From contig NC_083679.1 of assembly GCF_030384665.1 (NCBI RefSeq), forward strand, positions 124,001 through 188,000: DNA of 64,000 bases, in the 5' to 3' direction. A program made the translations under genes and the position numbers. Shown piece after piece: positions 52,188 through 61,672 of this stretch. The notes beneath the pieces are model-generated. The model was not told where the DNA came from. It worked only from the letters and a program-made list of their open reading frames with translations, and did no database searches. How positions within the stretch are numbered: position 1 is the first letter of the stretch; the number at the start of each line of letters is the position of its first letter. Origin of the DNA: Lodderomyces elongisporus (taxonomy: Eukaryota > Ascomycota > Pichiomycetes > Serinales > Debaryomycetaceae).

Positions 52188-54281
52188 TTTCTCTTATTAT
52201 TATTTTTTTTTAATTTTTTTTAATTTTTTTTAATTTTTTTTAATTATCTTTTTTTGTTTTCTTTAACCTTTTCCTATAATAAGTGTTTTTTTTGCAGTTT
52301 AGATTCCGTTGTTGGAAATCATCCATTATTATGTCCAACAGAAAATTTCCGTCTCCAACTAACAAACTAACAAACCCACAAAACACTTGCCTTGTCCATT
52401 TCTATTTCTCAAACACAATCAATCCAAGTATAGCCATTAGTTTTTAGCAAAAGATTTCCTCAACTCTATTGCCGTGGATGATATCATAATGATCTTCAAA
52501 TTACAAAAATTAATTGCTTTGAACAGATGTGTATGGGTGCGCTTTTCAAGTGTGTAAGAACAAATGCCCAATTCACTGTGGCTTTGTTCCTGGAATAATT
52601 AGTTGCGAAATAAATAATTAACACAGTTGGCCGCAGTTGGTAGCTTTGAGATAGCTAACACTACCTATTATTATCTTTGTGGTTTCTTTCATCAACATAG
52701 TAATGATATTGATAATAGTATATGCAAATGTGTCAAGTGTTTGGTTGATGAGATATAATATTTTATCGATGATATAGAGATAAAGCAAACTCTAGCTTAA
52801 TGAAAAACTTATCTCGAATTTATCTTTTCAAGAGAATATTGTTTGCTTTTAAGATGTTTTGGTTTTGGTTTTCTTTTCCCTTTTTTTTTTTTTTTTTATT
52901 TCTGTAGATTACCAAACAGCGAGTTTTTTATCTCAAGAAATATCTGGGCAGCTTAGTACGTACCAATCTGAAAATGGTTGAGCCCCGTCTTATCTATTGC
53001 CATTAAACCCAATTCAAATGAAAGAAAGAAAAAAGTTAAAATGAATAATAAACAACAACAACAATAACAATAACAAGTTTTACCCAAAAGAAAGTGGAAA
53101 AGAACCAAATTCTGAAAAAAGTATGGCTCATACGTTGGCATAATGATCGAGCACGAAATCAAACCAGGAAGGACTACAAACCAAATTTTTGTTTCCTTTT
53201 TTTTTACATGTTTTTACTGTGTTTGAATGATGAATTTGAAAGTAATTAATTGAAATAAATGAATAATAATAAAAAAAAGACTAACTTCTCTCATGGTGTG
53301 ATATTACAATGTAGAAGATGGTTTTGAAGTAACATTGAAGTAAAATTAAAGTGAATAAAATTGGTTGACGCACATCGGAAAATTTGAAAAAGTACATAAT
53401 CTTTCACTTCTATTTGCTCTGTATTCGTTCTCTTTTTCCTTTTCTTTTTAATTTTGATGTTGCTTGTTTGTTTGTTTGTTTTGCAAATTGTGGTTCATAA
53501 TTTTGCAAAAGATAAGAAACGGTGAAGGCTTGGAGGAAATAGAGAGAGAGGGAGAGAATGAATGAATGAATGAATGAATGAGTACTGAGAGAAAAAAAAA
53601 ATAAAAAAAAAAGGAAAAAAAGGTGAGGGGAAGAGATCTCTGACTATTGCCTCATTGTGATCAAATAAACTGTGGATGTGAAAATGAAAGAGGAGAATCA
53701 TCGTCACAATCTTTATTACCACTATCCAATAAATTAATTGATGATTACAAACCTTACTTGCGAAAGGAAGGTCCACACCAATTGTGCAATTTTTTCCAAA
53801 AAAAAAAAGAAAAAAAAGAAAAGAAAGTTTCAATAGCTCTTGATAATTGGATTAATCGAAAAGTTTGTTCTCTTTCTCACCTACTTGTTTCCTTTGGCTT
53901 TGCTTCGTTTCTTTGGCGCCAAAAATAATACTTTTAACCAGTTTTGGCGCTAATTTGGCAACATCAACAACATCTAAGTAAGAATATCATTCCCCAAATT
54001 TTTACACAATTTTTTTTTATCAAAACTAGTAATTTACACACATCATCCTCCCTCAACACTTGCAGAAGAAAAAAAAGAGGAAAGGAAAACGAATTTTTAG
54101 AACTCATTCTGAACAATTAAGACCAATATAATTTAATAAAAACAATCAAAATCAATACTTTCAGCATAAAAGCCTCTAAAGAAAAACCTCCAGAGATAAA
54201 TTTTTTTTTCGATCTTTAGCAGCAGTGGTGGCGAAGTTAAAACCTTGAAGCCTTCATCCTTCAAATACTCAACAATGAAGA
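51785..54281. other. Permease A upstream region
   Basis: A 2.5-kb region between permease A (reading left) and the 3' end of permease B. Landmarks: (TTTC)n at 52124-52183, then a 10-bp TAATTTTTTT unit repeated about four times (52201-52246); ACTGTGGC at 52575-52582; a GATA cluster at 52671-52994; AAACTGTGG at 53667-53675; an AATG tetranucleotide run at about 53555-53581. No extra gene or permease relic was recognised by eye. Confidence 0.55.
52671..52994. promoter_or_regulatory. GATA-site cluster upstream of permease A
   Basis: Seven GATAA cores (either strand) lie in about 324 bp: 52671-52675, 52763-52767, 52779-52783, 52808-52813 (GATAAG), 52820-52824, 52928-52932 and 52989-52994 (GATAAG). 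Clusters of this kind bind Gln3/Gat1-type factors at nitrogen-regulated permease genes. The cluster is 0.9-1.2 kb from the start codon, farther than usual in S. cerevisiae. Confidence 0.5.
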
Positions 54282-55919
54282 TCACGCCCACAACAAGGTG
54301 AGCCATTGCCAACCTCTCAATTTCTGATATGGTGGCTCTGGTCTGTTTTGCACATCATAGAACAATGCTCTCAATTTGACCTCACTAGGCTTGATGTATC
54401 TGGTTTTGAAGACCAACTTTGCAAAAATGAACAACACTATAGTGAGTGGAATAATAAAATAAGCACTAAATAATGTAGAAAATGCCCAATATCCATGGAT
54501 GAAGGTCGAGAATCCTCCCGTTAACAAAAATATTAGTGAAAAAAACAATGAGTAGTAGCCACACCATTTACCAATCCAAAACTTGTAAGGTAAATCTTCT
54601 CTTGTATACCCTTGAACGTGTAATGCTCTATGCAAAGCAATGTGATTGGCAGCAATGGCTATCCATGTCACCAAAAGATCGGATGAAGTTATGCCCTGAA
54701 ACCACGAAAATACATTTGCAGCTGAACTATCAACAGTCATATATGCCAAGGGTAAGAATGCGCATGCAAAAGTTACTGCCACCCACGGTAAACCTTTTCT
54801 ATTAACTGCTAGAAATATTTTGGGGAGTTGTCCTTTTGACGCTAAAGCATAAACATTTCTACTAGCTTTGATGATACCAATGTTTGCAGCACTCAATGCC
54901 GAAGTAAGCACAACTGCATTGATGATATGCGGCAACACTTTAATACCAGCCAAGGAAACGGCCCTAACCCAAGGTGAACCAGAAGCAGTACCATTGGGAT
55001 GTGCAATAACAGTATCTGTGTATGGAACAATCATGGATAAAATAAAGATAAGGATATAGTAAAGCACCAAGACCCTCGTCAAGACCCGGTAACCAGCACG
55101 GTGAATAGCCCTTCTAGGGTATTCAGTCTCTCCTGCAAGCATTGTAACATTCTGAACACCACCAAATGCATAAACAACAGAGCTGACTGCTTTCCAGAAG
55201 CCCAAGAATTTCCCTAAAGATCCAGTAGTGAACTTTTCAGCAAATGGTCCTGGGTTTCTCCAGTACTGGAAACCAAGTCTGTGTTGGCCCTTGACTCCAC
55301 CCAAATCAATTACAAGTCCAGTTAAAATCAATCCAACACATAATAATAACTTCAACACTCCAAAGCAAAATTCAATTTCACCATACCATCTGACATTGTA
55401 TATATTAGTAGCAACAATCACTAAACCAAAAATAGTGATGAAAATAGCTGGACTTAAATCGGTCCAATAGGTCATGATCACACTAACAGCCGTCAATTCA
55501 CTGGGAACAATGGCATCGTATGTACTTCCAATTCCCCATGCAAAACCAAGTGCCTTGTCAATGAACACCTCGGAATGTGCAATATAAGAACTTGTAGCAG
55601 GAAATAAACACGAAGTCTCAACCATACAGACTTGATTGGCAGCAACAACTGTTCCAACAAGGACATAAGCAAGTAGCATACCAACTGGACCAGCAGTTGC
55701 TAAAGTACCACCACTGGAAAGAAAAACACCAGTACCAAAGACTCCGACCAAGGAGATCATGGCAATCAACCGAGCATTAAGACTAGAGCTCAACCTATTC
55801 TCATGATAAAATATCTTTTCAGCATCTTCAGCATCTTCTTTAGAAAAATTGTATAGCTCACCAATCCCCGACTCGCTAATAACACTTATTGCCGTATCCT
55901 CTTTGACTTCTTTTGACAT
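54282..55919 (-). CDS. AAT-family amino-acid permease B (intronless)
   Basis: Second member of the tandem array, 545 residues in one uninterrupted frame. Sequence order is as in permease A: acidic N-terminal tail with KEDAEDAEKIF, LNARLIAMISLVGVFGTGV, FLSSGGTLATAGPVGM, RLGFQYWRNPGPFAEKF, GETEYPRRAI, and a C terminus in VQNRPEPPYQKLRGWQWLTLLW. GTGVFLSSGG crosses the place where A and C carry their intron, so this copy lost it precisely (or never had it). Its length equals that of spliced permease C exactly. Parts of its DNA are nearly identical to A (see findings). The substrate is unknown within the Dip5-like group. Confidence 0.87.
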   Translation of the reverse strand: MSKEVKEDTAISVISESGIGELYNFSKEDAEDAEKIFYHENRLSSSLNARLIAMISLVGVFGTGVFLSSGGTLATAGPVGMLLAYVLVGTVVAANQVCMVETSCLFPATSSYIAHSEVFIDKALGFAWGIGSTYDAIVPSELTAVSVIMTYWTDLSPAIFITIFGLVIVATNIYNVRWYGEIEFCFGVLKLLLCVGLILTGLVIDLGGVKGQHRLGFQYWRNPGPFAEKFTTGSLGKFLGFWKAVSSVVYAFGGVQNVTMLAGETEYPRRAIHRAGYRVLTRVLVLYYILIFILSMIVPYTDTVIAHPNGTASGSPWVRAVSLAGIKVLPHIINAVVLTSALSAANIGIIKASRNVYALASKGQLPKIFLAVNRKGLPWVAVTFACAFLPLAYMTVDSSAANVFSWFQGITSSDLLVTWIAIAANHIALHRALHVQGYTREDLPYKFWIGKWCGYYSLFFSLIFLLTGGFSTFIHGYWAFSTLFSAYFIIPLTIVLFIFAKLVFKTRYIKPSEVKLRALFYDVQNRPEPPYQKLRGWQWLTLLWA

Positions 55920-58084
55920 TGCTATTATTTGTCTTGTATATCTGTATCTATCTATATATATATATATATATATAAAAGTATATTTCTCACTTCTTTCTTA
56001 GGCTGAAGATGGTGGACAATAAGTAGTAAATATTTTCGAACAAGGAACAATAGTTATATTTATAGATTGTTCTTGATTGTAATTTTTGGTGAGTGCATAA
56101 ACCTTTGATGTCGTCTATTTGAAGGACTATATCCAATGAAGAATATAAAAACAACAACTGCAAATATCTTCACGGCGTTTTAACTCGAGAACCATACTTG
56201 GTTATGGTGCTGGGTGAAGAAAAGGAGGTGGAGAAGTGAAGGGGGGGGGGGAAGGAAGGGAAAGGTGATTAATGGGAGCATCAGATAATCCGAGATAACG
56301 CATATCAACCAGTATAACCATTGTCCACACTCCCACAGTTGAATTGCTTATGGTTGCAAATAAACAAATCTGAGTTTGGCTTCTTTGTTATTACCAGCTA
56401 TATTATGTTTAGCCCTTAATGCTGAACGAATGAAAGGCGTCTCAAAAAAATAAGACTAACCATGCTAAGCAGTATTAGTTCATGTGATTTATCTTATCTT
56501 TCTCCAAATTGTTGAGCTAGCAAAGCATCGCTCTGTAAATTAATGAAGGCTCGTTTTAATTATGGACTAAATCACTGTAATAACCTGGACTAGAAGGAAG
56601 AGAGCAAGTATAGGAGTGGAGACGTGGAGCGGAAGAACAATGTCGCAAAAGGAAATACTCTTGCACTAATTCCTTATCATTTCTTGGACCATCTACCATT
56701 TCAATCATGAATCTTCAACGCAAGCCATTTCAGCAAGAAACTTTGTTTGAAACTTAAAATACCCATTTGATTTTTCATATTTTTTTCATATTTTTTCCCC
56801 TTTTTCTTTCACTTTTTTTTTGAGTATTCCCTGTCTTTGTTTCACCACTTCCTGATCAAATTTTTAGTTTCAATCCAACATGAATTGGTCGACTTTGCTA
56901 CCACTATTTCCCGTTTTCACTAGTATTTTGAGAACACGAAAATTACAAGATTGGGACAAAAAAACAAAAACCAACCAACGCAGCACTAATGAATAACTAG
57001 TTCATTAAAGGAAGAGCAATTGATTTTGATACTTATTGCTTCACTGTGGCTGATTATGCTAATAAAATTGCCTAACCGCGCTTATCATCTAAACCAAATT
57101 TGTTCACGACTATTATATAGGAGAATCTGTGAGTTATGAATCAAGTTTGTATCAAGAACCATTTAAATTCAACAAAACAAAAAGAAAAAAAGATTGTCTT
57201 TCAAACTCAAGTTATGTCGAATGTTAAAACTTTTTCAGATAAGCATCCACAATGGTAAATTTATTCAAATGTAGATATTTTAGTTTGCGATAGTGCCACC
57301 CAATAGATTTTTTTCTCTCTCTCTCTCTATATATATTCTGAACTTTTAGCTACATTCTTTCCAATCACCGAATGGATTTATTGATTTAACACGGCAATAT
57401 CATAAGCATATTCTCCACAGTGAGATAGTTTTAAATACCGGTCTCCATCACTGTCATTATCATTCCTTTATGCTTTGATATATACAGTAAGATTTTGTAA
57501 TAAGGCTCTTTTAGTTTTATTTTTTTGGAGCTCTCAAAAAGATAAAACTGTGGTTGCTGAGAGGTGGTAAGTGTCAAGCTTGTTCATTCAACTTTACATG
57601 TTACATACCATATTTCTTTGATAATGCACACTGTATTTAATACTTTATTGCAATGAAGCCCTGTCTGCTCCTTTATTTATATTTTGCACAACTGTGTTTC
57701 ACTTACTTTCCTCTCCCCCGAACCCCTCTTACTTCCCCTTCCCCTTCAACTTAAAGTAACACATTTTGAACAGTTTCTCCTCATGATAAAACATTATTGA
57801 GAAAAGAAAAAAACAACGTCGGAAATTTGTATTCTATCAAACTCTTTACTCTTCCACTATGTAAAAGTATTAAAAAGCACATAAATATTAATGATACACA
57901 GACTAAATGTAGGACTGAACCAAAAAGCAAACTAAAACGGTGTAAACCACCAAGGACAGGGCAAAAATAATAAAAAAATAAAAAACGTCTCTTGAATCAG
58001 CAAATAGACAATAACAAAACAACTGATTTGATAAAAAAAAAGTGAAACCATTTTATTTTTGGTTTCAATATAAACTGGCCACAA
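55920..58084. other. Permease B upstream region
   Basis: A 2.2-kb region up to the stop of permease C. A (TA)n tract is at about 55951-55973, a G10 run near 56241-56250. Three ACTGTGG-type sites lie at 56333-56340 (CCACAGTT), 57043-57050 (ACTGTGGC) and 57545-57553 (AAACTGTGG). GATAA cores are at 56284, 56294, 56489, 56493 (GATAAG), 56673 (GATAAG) and 57081 (GATAAG). No RNA or protein gene recognised. Confidence 0.55.
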
Positions 58085-59861
58085 TCACCCCCATAACACA
58101 GTAAGCCATTCCCAACGTTTCAATGTCTTGTACGGTGGCTCTGGTCTATTTTGCACATCATAAAACAATGCTCTTAATTTGACCTCACTAGGCTTGATAT
58201 ATTTGGTTTTGTAGACCAACTTGGCAAAAAAGTAAAACACTATAGTGAGAGGAATAATAAAATAAGCACTAAATAATGTAGAAAATGCCCAATATCCATG
58301 GATGAATGTCGAGAATCCTCCAGTCAACAAAAAGATGATTGAGAAGAATAGTGAATATGGACCTGTCCATTTTCCAATCCAAAATTTGTATGGCAAATCA
58401 TTTCTTGTAAATCCTTGCTTCCGGAGCGCTCTATGCAAAGCAATATGGTTCAATGCAATTGCTATCCAGCTAATCAATAACTCGGACGATGTGATGTTCT
58501 GGAACCAGGAGAACACTGTTGCTGCTGACTTATCAACAGTCATGTATGCTAATGGTAGAAATGCACTTGAGAATGCAACACCTACCCACGGAAGTTTATG
58601 TCTATTGACTTTAAGAAATATTTTAGGAAGCTGCCCCTTGGACGCCAATGCAAACAAGTTCCTACTGCCTTTTACGATACCCAAATTGGCTGCACTCAAC
58701 GCCGAGGTGAGCACAACAGCATTGATGATATGCGGCAACACTTTGATACCAGCTAAAGTTGCTGCTCTCACCCACGGAGAGCCGGAGGCAGTGCCATTGG
58801 GATGCGCAATAACTGGGTCATTATATGGAACAATCAAGGAAAGGATAAACACCATTAGATAGTATAGTATCAACACCCTACTTAAAAGTCTTTTACCAGC
58901 ACGATAGATAGCTCTTCTAGGGTATTCGGTCTCTCCTGCAAGCATCGTGATACCTTGCACACCGCCAAATGCATATACAACAGAACTGACTGCTTTCCAG
59001 AAGCCCAAAAACCGACCCAAAGATCCAGTAGTGAATTTTTCAGCAAAGGGTCCTGGATTTCTCCAGTACTGGAAACCAAGCCTATGTTGGCCCTTGACTC
59101 CGCCTAGGTCGATAATCAATCCTACCAAAATCAACCCAACACACAATAGTACTTTCAATATTCCAAAGAAAAACTCAATCTCACCATACCATTTCACTTT
59201 GTATATGTTTGTTGCAACCATAAAGACGCCAAAGATTGTTATGAAAATAGCTGGACTAAGATCAGTCCAATAAGTAACAACAACACTAGCCGCAGTTAAT
59301 TCACCTGGAATTAACGAGTTGTAGGTGCTAGCGATTCCCCAAGCAAAGCCAAGTGCTTTGTCAATGAATAATTCAGAATGAGCAATGTATGAACTGGTTG
59401 CTGGGTATAAACACGCAGTCTCTATCATACAAACTTGATTGGCAGCAACAACACTTCCAACTAATAAATATGCAAGGATCATACCCACGGGACCAGTAGT
59501 GGCCAAAGTACCTCCACTAGAAAGAAACCTATCTTAATTGTTAGTTCAGAATAATTCAGTATTCATAACCCAGAAGAGAAAACGAACAACAGTAATGTCG
59601 ATAATATAAATCGCGCAACATTATCAGCAATGACAAATTGGATTGACTGTGACATATTGATACATACATTCCGGTACCAAATACCCCCACTAAAGAGATC
59701 ATGGCAATTAACCGAGCATTAAGACTAGAACTTAATCTATTCTCGTGGAAAAAAATCTTTTCCGCTTCTTCGACATCTTCTTTTGAAAAACTACCCACAT
59801 CTTCAAGACGTGATTCACGGGTGACACTGACTGCTGAGTCTTTTATGAAATTTTTGGACAT
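58085..59861 (-). CDS. AAT-family amino-acid permease C (two exons)
   Basis: Third tandem permease. Exon 1 is 59668-59861 and exon 2 is 59528 down to 58085. The phase-2 join (GGA AT|G TTT) gives GTGMFLSSGGTLATTGPVG and a 545-residue protein. Exon 2 is 1444 nt, the same length as in permease A. The hallmark loop RLGFQYWRNPGPFAEKF, GETEYPRRAI, VLPHIINAVVLTSALSAANLG and C-terminal NRPEPPYKTLKRWEWLT are all present. It is the most divergent of the three in helices 3-6 and in the NDPVIAHPNGT loop (TDTVIAHPNGT in A and B). The start is the ATG at 59861. Confidence 0.86.
59529..59667 (-). other. Intron of permease C
   Basis: A 139-nt phase-2 intron. GTATGT donor at 59662-59667, AACTAAC branch-like sequence at about 59538-59544, and acceptor GATAG ending at 59529. 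A second TAG nine bases further inside exon 2 would break the frame. Same position as the intron of permease A. Confidence 0.87.
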
Positions 59862-59910
59862 TTTTCACTACCCTATTTGGTTGATTGGTTTCACTACAAT
59901 CTAGAATAAT

Positions 59911-59931
59911 GACCAGAGTAAATATCTGGTC
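59911..59931. repeat. Perfect inverted repeat near the permease C start
   Basis: GACCAGA (59911-59917) and TCTGGTC (59925-59931) flank a 7-base spacer, about 50-70 nt before the ATG and just after a TATA box. It could form a leader hairpin or bind a dimeric factor. Confidence 0.6.
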
Positions 59932-60185
59932 TATTTATAAAAGTTTTTGTCTCTACCGTATTTGCCAATTAGTCAGCAAGTCAGTATCCAATCTTGGAAT
60001 CACTTTATAAACGACAATTACTCTTGAATATTTTCCCAGAAGTACTTGATTAAGTGACCGAGTAAGTGCGGTTCTGATGCCAGTACGTCCTCTTACAATA
60101 CAATTTGGTTTTTTGCAACCATCCAAGTGTCGTAGTATTATTTGATTCAAATTCCGCCTTTTGTTGTTGTGTCATATTCCACTCT

Positions 60186-60193
60186 CCACAGTT
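60186..60193 (-). promoter_or_regulatory. AACTGTGG (Met31/Met32-type) site upstream of permease C
   Basis: CCACAGTT on the + strand, about 325 bp upstream of the start, equal to AACTGTGG on the gene's strand. It is almost exactly the same distance as the site before the Soa1-like permease (326 bp). Confidence 0.42.
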
Positions 60194-61580
60194 CGTATAT
60201 GTCGAATAGAACATCACCTTGATACATAGATTATTATAACAAAATTATTGATTTTCATTTCCCCTCATGAACAAACAGTATATAGCGATAATCATTTTTC
60301 GTGAATACGAGAGGCTGATTCATTCTCTATGCTTTTCTCCCCGTGTCTTTCTCCAAGCCACAGCAAAGCGATTGTGTGAACCATTTTAGATCTAATAAAA
60401 AAATTTCCATTTTCTTCAATTTGTCAGCAACTGCTAGGAACATTATCCAAATGCATCGTTCTCAAACGATGTGTTTATTTTTGAGAAAACCAATGATCGC
60501 TGCTTTTTTTTTTCGAAAAGAAAAAGTAAAGATTATAGGTTAGAAACCATCATTTTCATAGATGGATAGCTTAATTTGATTACAAGTAGATTGCTTATTA
60601 ATACAATTCACATCAAAATATCTTTCAATATCAGTCGAGCATTGTTGAACTTCAAAATAATAATTGTGGATATTGCCAAATTTGTTCACTTATTCTTCAA
60701 CCTCGTTTGATTCTATTATTTTTTTGGCTTCCTTTTTTTCTTCTCTTTATTTTATTTTTATTTTTTCTGTTCTATAAATTTGTGAAGGAGCTATCTTTCG
60801 TGCCATGATATCCAAGACATTTAGGAATAACTCGTGTACATACAAGTTTTCCGAAAAATACACCGCAAACTGTGTCAAAATTGTGAATCACCAGGAAAAT
60901 ATAACGTGAGTAACTATTGTGAAGATCTAAGAGAACGTAGTGCACGTGTGCAAGGTATGAAAATCAAAAGTGAGTCGAGCAAATAGTGTTCTAAATACCT
61001 GGATTAGTTGTTGAGAATATACCCTTTTTTTTAGCTCCACATATAATTCTAATCTAAATTTTACTCCCTTGATGAGTTAGATGGTATATTCAATCCTTGC
61101 TTCGTTACTTTTGTCGATCTTTTTAGATATTATTGGGTCATAAAATGCCGGATGTTTAACGAGGAGAATTTTAATTACGTTGGTGGCCACACTTTAATTA
61201 TTTTTCAAAAAACGGAAATATAATTTGAGTCAAATAAACTCATCAAGTGTTGTGCTTGAGGCATATTTTTACCTGTTGATTAATATGGTTTACTTATTTG
61301 TAATACAAATTATATGGTTCGTCAATGTTGTTAGGAAGAGAAGGCAATTAAAAGAGATACAACCAAGCTTATGAACTAAAATAGAAGATTAAATTACATC
61401 CAAATCATGAAGAAAAAGAAAAAATGCAGTTGATTTATAATCTATTTAGCTATGCAAAGTTTGTTGTTGCATGTTGTTTTTTTGAAAGAAAAATGGAAAA
61501 TGAAAAAAACAAACAAACAAACAAACAAACATGAGATTCTAAGGTTTATGCCACACTGTTTATTATCATTATTAAAATAG

Positions 61581-61672
61581 CTGTTGTTGCTGTTACTGTT
61601 GTTGCTGTTACTGTTGTTGCTGTTACTGTTACTGTTACTGTTACTGTTACTGTTACTGTTGTTGTTGTTGTT
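61581..61672. repeat. CAG/CAA/TAA repeat across the Rua1-like stop codon
   Basis: On the minus strand the coding end reads GAA, CAA x4, CAG, then TAA. After that come five further CAG-TAA hexamers and blocks of CAG-CAA-CAA-CAG-TAA, before CTA TTT TAA. The same reading frame thus holds eight TAA codons in a poly-Gln-like track. Confidence 0.9.

Larger units (their letters stand above)
59862..61652. other. Permease C upstream region and Rua1-like 3' flank
   Basis: A 1.8-kb region with a TATAAATA box (minus strand) at about 59932-59941, a 7-bp inverted repeat at 59911-59931, CCACAGTT at 60186-60193, one GATAA at 60287 and CACGTG at 60943-60948. At the right end is an ACAA run (61509-61530), then the CAG/CAA/TAA repeat. 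No gene seen. Confidence 0.5.

Noticed and set aside
51785..58084. Relic permease copies in the spaces of the tandem array
   Set aside because: By eye no segment matches the conserved permease blocks (for example the RLGFQYWRNPGPF or GETEYPRRAI coding DNA). A sensitive tblastx self-comparison would settle it.
60139..60155. GATTCAAATTCC, like a tRNA T-loop
   Set aside because: No acceptor stem or A-box at the right distance; A/T-rich flanks.
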